A DNA stretch of 64,000 nt from Microbacterium sp. SLBN-154 (GTDB lineage Bacteria; Actinomycetota; Actinomycetes; Actinomycetales; Microbacteriaceae), in contig NZ_VFNL01000001.1 of NCBI RefSeq assembly GCF_006715565.1, positions 3,224,001-3,288,000 on the forward strand. Direction: 5' to 3'. The translations under genes were made by a program, and so were the position numbers. A model generated the notes under the pieces. It searched no databases. It was not told where the DNA came from and saw only the letters and a list, made by a program, of their open reading frames with translations. Position 1 is the stretch's first letter; each line of letters begins with the position of its first letter. Shown here piece after piece: positions 8,410 through 17,323 of the stretch.

Positions 8410-8454
8410 TTGCATTAGATAGTACAACTATCCATACTGGATAGCGTCACTATC
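8410..8454 (+). promoter_or_regulatory. Promoter with twin GATAG-N5-CTATC dyads (MerR operator)
   Basis: Two 15-bp dyads of form GATAG-N5-CTATC lie at 8418-8432 and 8440-8454, 22 bp apart. The first fits inside the spacer of a possible promoter for the + strand gene: TTGCAT (8410-8415), 17 bp, CATACT (8433-8438). The second would cover the start of transcription. This is a likely site of action for the divergent MerR protein. Confidence 0.7.
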
Positions 8455-8468
8455 GAAAGGACTTCACA

Positions 8469-8966
8469 ATGAGCAAGATCGCCGCAGGCCGCATGACGCA
8501 TCGCCACGAGGGGGAGCTCGTGGTCTTCCACATCGGAATGCAGATCAACCGCTGGTGGCGATTCGACCAGTGGTTGCCGGTGTTCACGGCCATGCCGAGA
8601 ATGCTGCGGGAGCAGATGACCGACACGGACTCCGGGCTCCTGGGGGCGCAGCTCCTCCTCGGGGCGGGTGGGCCGTATGTCGTCCAGTACTGGTCGTCGA
8701 TCGAGAAGCTCTACGCCTACGCGTCGTCGATGGATCTTCAGCATCGGCCGGCCTGGACGGCCTTCAACCAGCGCGCCCGGAAGGCGCCGGGGGCCGTCGG
8801 CATCTGGCACGAGACGTTCCTCGTCGAACGCGCCGAGAGCATGTACGTCTCGACGAAGCCGATGGGCCTCGCCGCCGCCACCGAACACGTGCCGGTCACG
8901 GGCCGCCACGACGGGGCTCGCGCTCGCTTCGCGGACGGGAGGACGAGCTCCACCCCGGCTCGCTGA
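8469..8966 (+). CDS. DUF4188 (af470-like monooxygenase family) protein
   Basis: A 165-residue protein of the DUF4188/af470-like family, related in fold to small dimeric alpha+beta barrel proteins. Recognisable parts are IGMQINRWWRFDQWLPVFTA near the N-terminus and GGPYVVQYWSSIEKLYAYAS in the middle. The enzymatic role in bacteria is not established. A ribosome binding site AAAGGA precedes the ATG. It is probably the sole target of the divergent MerR regulator, which hints at a response to a small molecule it modifies or removes. Confidence 0.8.
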   Translation: MSKIAAGRMTHRHEGELVVFHIGMQINRWWRFDQWLPVFTAMPRMLREQMTDTDSGLLGAQLLLGAGGPYVVQYWSSIEKLYAYASSMDLQHRPAWTAFNQRARKAPGAVGIWHETFLVERAESMYVSTKPMGLAAATEHVPVTGRHDGARARFADGRTSSTPAR

Positions 8967-9001
8967 CCGCCGCTCGGAGCGCGAACGGATCCGGATACAG
9001 C

Positions 9002-9030
9002 AGAAGAGGCCCCCGATGGGGACCTCTTCT
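9002..9030. terminator. Bidirectional terminator between DUF4188 gene and tRNA-Arg
   Basis: AGAAGAGG pairs with CCTCTTCT, and an inner CCCC/GGGG extends the stem, with one unpaired base on each side and a 3-nt loop. It follows the DUF4188 gene and lies just beyond the 3' end of the tRNA gene on the other strand. Confidence 0.75.
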
Positions 9031-9049
9031 TCACTGTCTCAACACAGTG

Positions 9050-9122
9050 CGCGCCCGAAGGGACTCGAACCCCTAACCTTCTGATCCGTAGTCAGATGCT
9101 CTATCCATTGAGCTACGGGCGC
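9050..9122 (-). tRNA. tRNA-Arg (anticodon ACG)
   Basis: On the minus strand the 73-nt sequence folds as a cloverleaf: acceptor stem GCGCCCG/CGGGCGC, D arm around TAGCTCAATGGATAGAGCA, anticodon stem CTGAC/ATCAG-type with loop containing ACG, and T arm GGGGTTCGAGTCCCT. The ACG anticodon reads CGN arginine codons (A34 normally becomes inosine). CCA is not encoded. No integrase or attachment-site duplication is visible nearby. Confidence 0.95.
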
Positions 9123-9207
9123 CCGCACTCGCAACCGTTACCGGCGCGCGAGCACCACATGAGAATACCCCACCGGGGGCGGCGCCGCGAATCGAGCGGC
9201 GGCCCGG

Positions 9208-9768
9208 TCACGACGGGTCGCCCTCCCGTTGACGCGCCCGCCGATGCGCCGACAGGCGCGGGAGGTCGACGAGGCGCAGCGCCTGCATCCGTGCTGTCCG
9301 CATCGTCTCGTAATCGGGGTCGAGATCGGGGCGCATCGCCTCGACCCGCAGCCGACGCTGCAGGTTCGATTCGACGTCGCCCCACGCGGCATCCCGTGCA
9401 TTCTCGACGAGATCGCGCACCGCCTCGGGGTCGTCGGCCATCTCACGAAGCCGCTTCGCGACCCCCTCGTACTGCCGGCGGCGACGGCGGAGGTTGCGGG
9501 TGTCGCGGTCACGGTAGTCGTGCGTGCCGTCGGGGTCGGAGAACTTCCCCCAGGCCTTCTTGCGCTGGCGTCGGGCGAGGTCGGCGGCGGCGTCCTGTTC
9601 GTCGGCGAGAGCGAGCAGCGTCGTCCGGGCGAACCGCTCGAACGGCTCGTAGTGGAATGTCTCGTCGTTGGCGATCGTCTCGACGAGGATGCGATTGCGC
9701 ACGGTGAGGCGGGCGGCAGCAGCGGCGATCGAGACCCCCTCGCCGATGGCTTCGGCGGTCTTACCCAT
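9208..9768 (-). CDS. Conserved hypothetical protein, alpha-helical and charged
   Basis: A 186-residue protein with no recognised domain. It starts MGKTAEAIGEGVSIAAAAAR, and the rest is rich in Arg, Glu and Asp with predicted long helices (RNLRRRRRQYEGVAKRLREM). Similar proteins appear to be common in Microbacteriaceae, but I know of no tested function. I prefer the ATG at 9766-9768, which has GAGGGGG at a good distance, over a GTG two codons upstream. It is transcribed away from the arabinose operon and toward the tRNA. Confidence 0.6.
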   Translation of the reverse strand: MGKTAEAIGEGVSIAAAAARLTVRNRILVETIANDETFHYEPFERFARTTLLALADEQDAAADLARRQRKKAWGKFSDPDGTHDYRDRDTRNLRRRRRQYEGVAKRLREMADDPEAVRDLVENARDAAWGDVESNLQRRLRVEAMRPDLDPDYETMRTARMQALRLVDLPRLSAHRRARQREGDPS

Positions 9769-9839
9769 CGTCACCCCCTCGTTCCCAGGCTACCGGTCGG
9801 GGCTGATCGGCTGGGAGGAGAGGCCTCGCCGATTCCCCG

Positions 9840-10784
9840 TCAGGCGATGGCGGAGATCCGCCAGGAGGCTTCGGATGACGCGCCCGGCGCCAGTTCGATG
9901 AGGCCGGTGTCGAAGTCGTAACGGTCGGCGTTGAACGCGTCGGGGGCGCACGTCATCGGCTCGACGGCCAGACCCAGGCGCGAGACCGCCTTGTCGGGCT
10001 TGTCGGCCGTGTGGATCTGCGCCCACGGGCAGGCGGTGTCCCAGGTCATGGCGACCCCGGAGCCGTCGGGCGAGGTCACCCGCACGCTGGCGAAGCCGTC
10101 GTCATCCCGGGCGAACCCGGTGTAGGCGTGGTCGATCTCGACCTCACCGATCCGTCGCGCCCGGCGGAAGTCGAACCGCTCGGCGCCGGCGGTTTCGACC
10201 GGCTCGAGCGAGACGGGGATCAGCCGGTCATCGGTGACGGTGAGGACGTCGTCGGCAGGGAGCTCGAGCGTCCACTCGTCGACGAGGCCGGGACCGGCGA
10301 CGAGGTAGGGGTGGGGCCCCGTCCCCCACGGAGCCGCCTGATCACTGTGGTTGCGCACCCGGACCGTCTGGCTGAGGCCGTCGGCCGAGAGCTGGAACGT
10401 CGTCTCGATCCCGAGCTCCCAGGGGAAGCCGGTCTGCGCCACGATGGTCGCCGCGAGCGTGACGTGGCTCGGGCCCTTGTCGATCGCTTCGAAGTCGAGC
10501 CACGACGCCAGGCCGTGCAGCGCATGCCCCCGCGCGGGCTCGGTCAGCGCGACGCGGCGCTCGACACCGCCGAAGGTGTAGATGCCGTCCACGACCCGAT
10601 TGGGCCATGGCGCGAGCGTCGCCCCGCGGTACGAGGGACGCACGTCGTCGGCACCGAACGGCACGACGAGGTCGCGGCTCCGAAAGGTGAGACACCGCAG
10701 CGTCGCGCCGACGCTGGCGATGCACGCCTCGTAGTCGCCGGCGCGAAGGGAGTGCTGCGTTCCCGAGACAGAGTGCGATGCCAT
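9840..10784 (-). CDS. Aldose 1-epimerase (mutarotase) family protein
   Basis: A 314-residue GalM-like enzyme that would interconvert alpha and beta anomers of an aldose, here probably L-arabinose. Catalytic-type histidines are seen in RGHALHGLASW and GTGPHPYLVAGPG, and the catalytic Glu in LGLAVEPMTCAPDAFN near the C-terminus. It begins 5 bp after the araA stop, so it is the last gene of the araDBA operon. Supplying the correct anomer to the isomerase is a sensible role; that assignment is from context. Confidence 0.85.
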   Translation of the reverse strand: MASHSVSGTQHSLRAGDYEACIASVGATLRCLTFRSRDLVVPFGADDVRPSYRGATLAPWPNRVVDGIYTFGGVERRVALTEPARGHALHGLASWLDFEAIDKGPSHVTLAATIVAQTGFPWELGIETTFQLSADGLSQTVRVRNHSDQAAPWGTGPHPYLVAGPGLVDEWTLELPADDVLTVTDDRLIPVSLEPVETAGAERFDFRRARRIGEVEIDHAYTGFARDDDGFASVRVTSPDGSGVAMTWDTACPWAQIHTADKPDKAVSRLGLAVEPMTCAPDAFNADRYDFDTGLIELAPGASSEASWRISAIA

Positions 10785-10789
10785 AGAAG

Positions 10790-12295
10790 TCAGATTCCCT
10801 GCGCGAGTCGGTAGTAGGCCTGGTTCCACCGGAGCTCCCGCTGGAAATCGCGGACGGTGGTCTGCTCGTCGATGACGACGAGCTCGGTGCGGGCGATCTC
10901 GGCGAAGTCCCGGAAGACCTCCACGCCCACAGCCGTCGTCATCACAGTATGGTGCGCGGCACCCGCCGCCAGCCAGCAGGCCGCCGAGGTGGCGAAGTCA
11001 GGCGCGGGCTTCCACACGGCGCGACCGACCGGCAGCCGCGGCAGATCAGGGGCCTCGACATTCTCGACGACATTGGCCACGAGGCGGAACCGATCGCGCA
11101 TGTCGCTCATGGCGACGACGAGGGCCGGCCCCGGGTCTGCGGTGAAGACGAGCCGAACGGGATCGGCCTTGCCGCCGATCCCCAGCGGATGCACCTCGAG
11201 GCGCGGCTTGCGCGTCGTCAGCGACGGCGCGACCTCGAGCATGTGCGCGCCGAGGATGCGTTCGGACCCCGGCACCAGGTCGTAGGTGTAGTCCTCCATG
11301 AGGGTCGCACCACCGGGGCGGCCGGCGCCCATGACGTTCGCGACACGGACGAGGATGGCGGTCTTCCAGTCGCCCTCTGCGCCGAAGCCGTACCCCTCGG
11401 CCATGAGCCGCTGCACGGCGAGGCCGGGGAGCTGCGTGAGCGAGCCGAGGTCCTCGAACGAGGTGGTGAATGCGCCGAAGCCACCCGCCTCGAGGAAGGA
11501 GCGGAGACCGACCTCGATCGCGGCGCCGTCGCGAAGGCTCTGATGGCGGTCACCGCCCGGCAGCAGTTCGGTGGCGACGTCGTAGCTCGCCACGTATTCG
11601 TCGACGAGCGCGTCGACATCGGCCGAGGAGGCCTCGGCGACGGCAGCGGCGAGCTCGTTGACTCCCCAGGTGTTCACCTGGACGCCGAAGCGCAGCTCTG
11701 CCTCGGTCTTGTCGCCCTCGGTGACGGCGACGTAGCGCATGTTGTCACCGAACCGCGCGAGTTTCAGAGACCGCGCAGCCGCCCAGCCGGCCGCGGCCCG
11801 CTGCCAGTCCTCGATCTGCTGACGAACGGCCGGGTTCGACACGTGTCCGACGACGGTCTTGCGGGCCACGCCCAGTCGGGTCTGGATGTAGCCGAACTCG
11901 CGGTCGCCGTGGGCGGCCTGATTCAAGTTCATGAAGTCGAAGTCGATGTCCGCCCAGGGCAGCTCGACGTTCGCCTGGGTGTGGAGGTGCAGCAGGGGCT
12001 TGTGCAACGCATCGAGTCCGGCGATCCACATCTTCGCCGGACTGAACGTGTGCATCCAGGCGATGATGCCGATGACCTCGTCGCGTGCGTTCACCTCGAG
12101 TGCGAGCCGGCGGATCGAGTCGGCATCCTTCAGGACGGGCTTCCAGACGACACGAACGGGCAGGCCATCGAGCCCCGTGACGACCTGTTGCGACTGTTCG
12201 GCGACCTGACGGAGCGTCTCCTCGCCGTAGAGGGTCTGGCTTCCGGTGACGAACCACACCTCGTAGGCGTCGAGGGAGGTGGACAGTGACGGCAT
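10790..12295 (-). CDS. araA: L-arabinose isomerase
   Basis: A 501-residue enzyme that converts L-arabinose to L-ribulose in the cytoplasm using Mn2+. The N-terminus ([20 protein letters not shown]) is diagnostic. Metal and catalytic residues lie in [33 protein letters not shown] and [10 protein letters not shown]. The length equals the usual 500 residues. I chose the ATG at 12293-12295, where homology begins; an upstream in-frame extension overlaps araB and is not credible. Order in the operon is araD, araB, araA, mutarotase. Confidence 0.97.
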   Translation of the reverse strand: MPSLSTSLDAYEVWFVTGSQTLYGEETLRQVAEQSQQVVTGLDGLPVRVVWKPVLKDADSIRRLALEVNARDEVIGIIAWMHTFSPAKMWIAGLDALHKPLLHLHTQANVELPWADIDFDFMNLNQAAHGDREFGYIQTRLGVARKTVVGHVSNPAVRQQIEDWQRAAAGWAAARSLKLARFGDNMRYVAVTEGDKTEAELRFGVQVNTWGVNELAAAVAEASSADVDALVDEYVASYDVATELLPGGDRHQSLRDGAAIEVGLRSFLEAGGFGAFTTSFEDLGSLTQLPGLAVQRLMAEGYGFGAEGDWKTAILVRVANVMGAGRPGGATLMEDYTYDLVPGSERILGAHMLEVAPSLTTRKPRLEVHPLGIGGKADPVRLVFTADPGPALVVAMSDMRDRFRLVANVVENVEAPDLPRLPVGRAVWKPAPDFATSAACWLAAGAAHHTVMTTAVGVEVFRDFAEIARTELVVIDEQTTVRDFQRELRWNQAYYRLAQGI

Positions 12296-12321
12296 GACGG
12301 GTCTTCCTTCGAATCGGATGG

Positions 12322-13908
12322 TCAGAGGGCGGCGACGGCGGCGCGCTCGACGGCGAGGGCCGCCTCGTAGCGTCCGAGGAACCGGGCGAACCCGGCCACG
12401 TCGTCGGGCTGGGGATCGACGGTGACGGCCTTCGCGTCGGCGAAGACGTGCCTGTCGAGGTAGTCGGAGAGCGTCGACCCCTCGGCGTGCAAGAGGTGGG
12501 CGGCGAGCACCGCCATCCCCCACGGGCCCCCTTCACCCGCGGTATCGCCGACGGCGACGGGAGTGCCGATCGCGGCGGCGAGGAACCGCTGGGCGACCCC
12601 GGCGGTGCGGAAGACCCCACCGTGGGCGAACATCCGGTCGATCGCGACGCCCTCATCCGAGAGCACGCGCATGCCGAGCGCGAGCGTCGCGAACATTCCG
12701 TAGAGCTGGGCGCGGATCGCGTTGGGGAGCGTGAACCGACTGTCGGGCGTCCGCACGAACAACGGTCGCCCTTCCTCGAGACCGACGATCGGCTCGCCCG
12801 AGAGTTGGTTGAAGGCGATCAGTCCCCCGGCGTCGGGGTCGCCCTGTTCCGCCGCGCGTAGAAGGACCTCGAAAACCTCGTCGGACGAGAGCGGCGACCC
12901 GGCGCGCTCGGTGAAATCGCCGAACATCCCCGCCCACTCCGCGAGCTCGCTCGCGCCGTTGTTGCAGTGCACCATCGCCACCGGGTCGCCGGCGGGCGTG
13001 GTGACGATGTCGATCTCGTGGTGCGCCGCGGCGAGCGCGCCTTCGAGCACGACCATCGCGAAGATGCTCGTTCCGGCGCTGACATTCCCGGTGCGCGGCG
13101 CGACGGCGTTCGTTGCCACCATTCCGGTTCCGGCGTCGCCTTCCGGAGGACAGAACGGGATGCCGGGGCGCAGCCGCCCGGTCGGGTCGAGCCGGGCTGC
13201 CCCCTCCTCGGTGAGTGCGCCGGCGGGCTCACCCGCTTTCAGGACCCGTGGGAGGAGGGCTGCGATGCGCAAACCCGGTGCCGCCTCGGCGACCATCCTG
13301 TCGAAGGTCTCGATGAGTCCGAGGTCGTAGTCGCGCGTCGCCGGGTCTATGGGGAACATGCCCGATGCGTCGCCCACGCCCACCACGCGCTGACCCGTCA
13401 GCTGCTCGTGCACGTAGCCCGCGAGGGTGGTGAGGAAGCGGATCTCGGGAACGTGCGGCTCGCCGTCGAGAACCGCCTGGAAGAGGTGGGCGACCGACCA
13501 GCGGAGCGGGATGTTCTGGTCGAACGCCGTCGAAAGCGCTTCGGCGGCGGGTCCGGTCGTGGTGTTGCGCCATGTGCGGAACGGGGTCAGCAGCTCACCC
13601 TCACCATCGAAGGCGAGGTAGCCGTGCATCATGGCCGAAACGCCGATGGCCCCGACCGTCTCGAGCGCGACGCCGTGCCGCCGCTGGGCATCGGCAACCA
13701 GGTCGGCGTAGGCGCTGCGCACACCGTCCCAGACATCGTCGAGCGCGTAGGTCCATGTCCTCTCTACGAAACGGTTCTCCCAGGCGTGCGAACCGACCGC
13801 GAGCACTTCCGTCGGATCGTCGGCGTCGACCAGGCACGCCTTGATCCGGGTCGAGCCGAGTTCGATTCCCAGGGCGGTCCGGCCGGTGGTGATGACGTCG
13901 GCGCTCAT
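12322..13908 (-). CDS. araB: FGGY-family carbohydrate kinase, probable L-ribulokinase
   Basis: A 528-residue sugar kinase. The N-terminal ATPase motif is [20 protein letters not shown], and the second domain holds [16 protein letters not shown] and [20 protein letters not shown], as in FGGY kinases. It is placed between araD and araA, so phosphorylation of L-ribulose is the likely reaction; by sequence alone xylulokinase-like activity cannot be excluded. Its start overlaps the araD stop by 4 bp (ATGA), suggesting coupled translation. Confidence 0.9.
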   Translation of the reverse strand: MSADVITTGRTALGIELGSTRIKACLVDADDPTEVLAVGSHAWENRFVERTWTYALDDVWDGVRSAYADLVADAQRRHGVALETVGAIGVSAMMHGYLAFDGEGELLTPFRTWRNTTTGPAAEALSTAFDQNIPLRWSVAHLFQAVLDGEPHVPEIRFLTTLAGYVHEQLTGQRVVGVGDASGMFPIDPATRDYDLGLIETFDRMVAEAAPGLRIAALLPRVLKAGEPAGALTEEGAARLDPTGRLRPGIPFCPPEGDAGTGMVATNAVAPRTGNVSAGTSIFAMVVLEGALAAAHHEIDIVTTPAGDPVAMVHCNNGASELAEWAGMFGDFTERAGSPLSSDEVFEVLLRAAEQGDPDAGGLIAFNQLSGEPIVGLEEGRPLFVRTPDSRFTLPNAIRAQLYGMFATLALGMRVLSDEGVAIDRMFAHGGVFRTAGVAQRFLAAAIGTPVAVGDTAGEGGPWGMAVLAAHLLHAEGSTLSDYLDRHVFADAKAVTVDPQPDDVAGFARFLGRYEAALAVERAAVAAL

Positions 13909-14648
13909 CGTGCGTCCTCTTCACGGCGATCGTCGGTGCTCTGCCCGTAGACGTTCTGATAGCGGTCGTAGAGCCGATCGATCGAGTCCTGCGGGATCGG
14001 GATGAGAGGACCCCCCTGGCGTGCGATGTGGATGGTCCTCGCGGCGTCCTCGACCATGACGGCGGCCTTCACGGCGTCCTTCGCGGAGACCCCGATGGTG
14101 AAGGGGCCGTGGTTGCGCATGAGCACGGCCCGAGAGCGGTGTCCGCGGAGCGTTTCGACGATTCCGCGGCCGATCGAGTCGTCGCCGATGATGGCGAACG
14201 GTCCGACGGGGATCGGGCCGCCGAATTCATCGGCCATGCCGGTGATGACGCACGGGATCTCCTCCCCGCGGGCGGCCCACGCGACGGCGTAGGTCGAGTG
14301 GGTGTGGACCACTCCGCCGACCTCCGGCATGTTCCGGTAGACGTAGGCGTGCGCTGCGGTGTCGCTGGACGGGCTCCGCTCGCTCCCCGCCGACCCGGGC
14401 ACGACGTTGCCCTCGAGATCGCACAGGATCATGTTCTGCGCGTCGAGATCGTCGTACGAGACGCCGGACGGCTTGATGACGAAGAGGTCGGTGCCGGGCA
14501 CCCGGCCGGAGACGTTCCCGCCCGTCCAGACCACGAGCCCGTACCGGACGAGTTCACCGTGGAGACGCGCCACGTCAGCACGGACGGTTTCGATGGCTTC
14601 ACGGACGACGGGGTCGAACGACGGTGTCGCAGCATCTGTGCTGGGCAC
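13905..14648 (-). CDS. araD: L-ribulose-5-phosphate 4-epimerase
   Basis: A 247-residue class II aldolase/adducin-fold enzyme that converts L-ribulose 5-phosphate to D-xylulose 5-phosphate. Visible are the phosphate-binding GGNVSGR, the zinc ligands in VVHTHSTYAVAW, and the third histidine in MRNHGPFTIG. I chose the GTG at 14646-14648 because a strong GAGGAGG lies just upstream; an earlier ATG falls inside the operator. It is the first gene of the ara operon. Confidence 0.93.
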   Translation of the reverse strand: MPSTDAATPSFDPVVREAIETVRADVARLHGELVRYGLVVWTGGNVSGRVPGTDLFVIKPSGVSYDDLDAQNMILCDLEGNVVPGSAGSERSPSSDTAAHAYVYRNMPEVGGVVHTHSTYAVAWAARGEEIPCVITGMADEFGGPIPVGPFAIIGDDSIGRGIVETLRGHRSRAVLMRNHGPFTIGVSAKDAVKAAVMVEDAARTIHIARQGGPLIPIPQDSIDRLYDRYQNVYGQSTDDRREEDAR

Positions 14649-14692
14649 GATTCCTCCTCGGTGGCGGATGCGCGGGGCGCAGGCGGAGCCCA

Positions 14693-14706
14693 TGTTACCG
14701 GTAACA
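14693..14706. promoter_or_regulatory. LacI-type operator of the ara operon
   Basis: A perfect 14-bp palindrome TGTTACCGGTAACA, 45 bp upstream of the araD start and 36 bp past the stop of the next regulator gene. The central CG and symmetric arms fit a LacI-family site; the neighbouring LacI protein is the likely ligand. A near-identical copy lies at 36099-36112. Confidence 0.8.
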
Positions 14707-14741
14707 ATCTTGCGGGTACAGAGCGCGCGGCCGTGGTCCGA

Positions 14742-15752
14742 TCACGGCGTCGGCGTCGGCGGGCGGGTCGTCGAGGCCCGCGGCACGAGGGTGGGAGCGG
14801 CCGGATGCGGCGGCGCGTCGATCTCCCCGAGGACTTCCGCGACGGCGCGACGCGCCTCGCCGGCGACGTCGAGACGCACCGTCGTGAGCGCGGGACGGTA
14901 GAACGCCGCATCGGGATTGTCGTCGAACCCCGTCACACTCACGCTCCCCGGCACCTCGACGCCCGCTGCGCGAAGCCCGGAGATCAGGCCGAGCGCCATC
15001 TGGTCGTTGGCGGCGACGACCGCGGTCGGCCCGTCCGGCTCTCGCGCCGCAGCCGCGATCGCCCGACTCAGCCCCGCCGCCGTGGCTGCGGTCCAATCCC
15101 CTTCCCAGCGCAACGTGGTGTCCAGGCCCGCTTCGGTGAGGGCCGCGACCGCGCCCGCCTCGCGGCTGACCGCTTCGCTCCACGCCGCAGGGCCGGCGAG
15201 CCGGGCGATGCGGCGATGGCCGAGGCCGATGAGGTGCCGGACGGCGGCTGCGGCACCCTCGGCCTGCCGCTCGGCACCCTCTCCCTCGTGAAGGGCGGCC
15301 ATACGCACGTCGGGATGGGCCTTCCGCAACGCCGCCGAGGTCGTGAGATGCGGGGCCAGCACGATGATGCCGTCGACACCCTGCGTGAGGAGACGGTCGG
15401 CGGCGGCGATGACGGACGACTCGCTATCGGCGTCCGCGTACGCGGTGGCGATCCAGCGCCCCTGCTCGCGGGCGGCGGCGTCGAGCGCGGCGATGCCGAC
15501 GGCAGGTCCGTACAGGGTGGCATCGGAGGCGAGCACACCGAGCGTCCGGGTGCTTCGCGTGCCGAGCGTGCGGGCGGCGTTGTTCACGCGGTATCCGAGG
15601 CGGCTCACGGTCTCGAGCACCCGAGCGCGCGTCTCGGGACGGATGTGCGGGTGATCGTTCAGCACGCGCGACACCGTCTGCGGCGAGACACCGGCCGCGG
15701 CCGCGACCTCGCGCATGCCGAGGCGGGCGCGCCGGTCGTCAGGAGCGGTCAT
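14742..15752 (-). CDS. LacI family transcriptional regulator (ara operon)
   Basis: A 336-residue repressor. The helix-turn-helix is GMREVAAAAGVSPQTVSRVL, followed by hinge NNAARTLGTRSTRTLGVLAS and an effector domain with VPGSVSVTGFDDNPDAAFYR. The ATG at 15750-15752 gives the standard N-terminus. It reads in the same direction as araDBA, just upstream, with the operator between its stop and araD. It probably represses araDBA in the absence of arabinose; the transporter cluster has its own LacI protein with a different operator. Confidence 0.88.
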   Translation of the reverse strand: MTAPDDRRARLGMREVAAAAGVSPQTVSRVLNDHPHIRPETRARVLETVSRLGYRVNNAARTLGTRSTRTLGVLASDATLYGPAVGIAALDAAAREQGRWIATAYADADSESSVIAAADRLLTQGVDGIIVLAPHLTTSAALRKAHPDVRMAALHEGEGAERQAEGAAAAVRHLIGLGHRRIARLAGPAAWSEAVSREAGAVAALTEAGLDTTLRWEGDWTAATAAGLSRAIAAAAREPDGPTAVVAANDQMALGLISGLRAAGVEVPGSVSVTGFDDNPDAAFYRPALTTVRLDVAGEARRAVAEVLGEIDAPPHPAAPTLVPRASTTRPPTPTP

Positions 15753-15859
15753 GGCAACCGAGGTTAGCGGCCGGACGGCGCGAGGCGTCTGATGTGGTCC
15801 TCGAGGGGCGGTCGCCTGAGCCGGCCCTCGCCGCCGTGCTGACGTGGCAAGGTGATCAG

Positions 15860-16708
15860 ATGCGCATCGCACTCACCGGTTCATCCGGAAAGCTCGGCTC
15901 GGTCGTGGCGCGCGAACTTCGCGCCGGCGGGATCGAGGTCATCGGCCTCGACGTCGCCGGCGAGCGCCGCCCGGGTTTCGTCCAGGTCGACCTCACGGAT
16001 TACGGTCAGGTGGTCGACGCACTGGGGTCGGTGAACGACCAGCACGACGGTGTCGACGCCGTGGTGCACCTCGGGGCGATCCCGGCACCGGGACTGCGCA
16101 GCGACGTGGCGACCTTCCACAACAACATGGCGGCCACCTTCAACGTCTTCCACGCCGCCATCCGCGTGGGAGTGCGCCGGATCGTCGCCGCATCGAGTGA
16201 GACCGTGCTGGGTCTCCCCTTCGACGTGCCGCCGCCGTACGCCCCGGTCGATGAGGAATACGAGCCGCGTCCCGAGAGCGTCTATTCGCTCGTGAAGACG
16301 CTCGAAGAGCGCATGGCGCGCGAGCTCGTGCGCTGGCACCCCGACCTGTCGATCACCGCACTGCGGTTCTCGAACGTCATGGTGCCCGAGGACTACGCCG
16401 AGTTCCCGTCGTTCGACGCCGACCCCCGGCGCCGCAAGTGGAACCTGTGGGGGTACATCGACGCCCGCGACGGCGCCCAGGCGATCGAGCGGGCCCTGCG
16501 AGTGGCCGAGCCCGGATTCGAACCCTTCATCATCGCGGCGGCCGACACCGTGATGAGCCGCCCGAACGCCGAACTGCTGGCCGAGGTGTTCCCCGACGTC
16601 GAGGTGCGCGGCGAGATCGGAGAGAACGACACCCTGCTGTCGATCGCCAAGGCGCGCCGGGTGCTCGGCTATGAGCCCCGCCATTCGTGGCGCACCGAGC
16701 TCTCCTGA
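15860..16708 (+). CDS. NAD-dependent epimerase/dehydratase family protein
   Basis: A 282-residue extended short-chain dehydrogenase. The Rossmann motif is RIALTGSSGKLGSVVARELR (TGxxGxxG), and the catalytic Tyr-Lys pair is in ESVYSLVKTLEERMA. AASSETVLG supplies the catalytic Ser/Thr region. The likely substrate is a sugar or uronate, but this cannot be read from sequence. The ATG at 15860 follows AAGGTGATC. It is divergent from the ara LacI regulator with 107 bp between, so a role in sugar metabolism under shared control is possible. Confidence 0.85.
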   Translation: MRIALTGSSGKLGSVVARELRAGGIEVIGLDVAGERRPGFVQVDLTDYGQVVDALGSVNDQHDGVDAVVHLGAIPAPGLRSDVATFHNNMAATFNVFHAAIRVGVRRIVAASSETVLGLPFDVPPPYAPVDEEYEPRPESVYSLVKTLEERMARELVRWHPDLSITALRFSNVMVPEDYAEFPSFDADPRRRKWNLWGYIDARDGAQAIERALRVAEPGFEPFIIAAADTVMSRPNAELLAEVFPDVEVRGEIGENDTLLSIAKARRVLGYEPRHSWRTELS

Positions 16709-16730
16709 GGGCGTCGCTGACACAGAACGC

Positions 16731-16763
16731 CGAAGCGGCGCCGGGATCGCCGGCGCCGCTTCG
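16731..16763. terminator. Bidirectional terminator between convergent genes
   Basis: A perfect 14-bp stem (CGAAGCGGCGCCGG with its complement) and a 5-nt loop, lying between the epimerase gene and the convergent secreted-protein gene. Confidence 0.8.
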
Positions 16764-16798
16764 TCATGACGTCCAGGAGGGGCGTCCGTTCAGGGGGC

Positions 16799-17323
16799 TC
16801 AGTCGAGCAGGCCGCTGACCAGGCCGTCGACCTCGCCGGAGACATCGCCGACGACGTCGCCGACCGAGGCGCCGATGTCGCCGATCGAGGTGTCGGTGTC
16901 GTTGCCCGAAGCGACCTCGTTGCCGGAACCGATCGGGGCATCCACCGAGGTGTCGTTGCCCGAGACGATGGGCGCCTGCACGTCGTTGCCGGAGGCGATC
17001 GGGGTGTCGTTGCCCGAGAGGATCGGGCCGTTCGCCACGTCGTCCACCACCGGCCCGCTCACGATCGGGCCGTTGACCAGGCCGCCGTCGACACCGTCGA
17101 TGCTCACGTCACCGGTCTGCGCGGAGTTGCCGCTGGCCTGCAGGGCGTCGTTGAGGATGTCCTGGAAGGCCTCGAGGGTCGTCAGAGCCGACACCGTGGT
17201 CTGCGTCTCGTCGGCGCTCGAGACGGTGTCGGCGTTGGCCGGAAGCGCCAGGCCGGTCACGGTCAGGGCGGCGATTCCGATGCCTGCGGTGAAGACTCCG
17301 GCGCGAGTGATGTTCTTACGCAT
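16799..17323 (-). CDS. Secreted small protein with SGND repeats
   Basis: A 174-residue protein with a signal peptide (MRKNITRAGVFTAGIGIAAL, then TVTGLALPANA, cleavage near residue 32). After a short helical part, residues 75-145 are low-complexity and repeat S-G-N-D/E (LSGNDTPIASGNDVQAPIVS, GSGNEVASGNDTDTS) among Gly, Val, Asp and Pro. The tail is rich in G-D-V/I. There is no LPXTG motif or membrane anchor. The repeat suggests a cell-surface or matrix protein, perhaps calcium-binding, but no known family is recognised. The second ATG was chosen because AAGGA lies at a proper distance from it. Confidence 0.7.
   Translation of the reverse strand: MRKNITRAGVFTAGIGIAALTVTGLALPANADTVSSADETQTTVSALTTLEAFQDILNDALQASGNSAQTGDVSIDGVDGGLVNGPIVSGPVVDDVANGPILSGNDTPIASGNDVQAPIVSGNDTSVDAPIGSGNEVASGNDTDTSIGDIGASVGDVVGDVSGEVDGLVSGLLD

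Noticed and set aside
9050..9122. tRNA-Arg as an integration site for a mobile element
   Set aside because: No integrase, no repeated 3' end of the tRNA and no change in base composition nearby.
16799..17323. The SGND-repeat DNA as a CRISPR array or tandem DNA repeat
   Set aside because: The repeats are short, uneven and in one coding frame behind a signal peptide; no constant spacer length.
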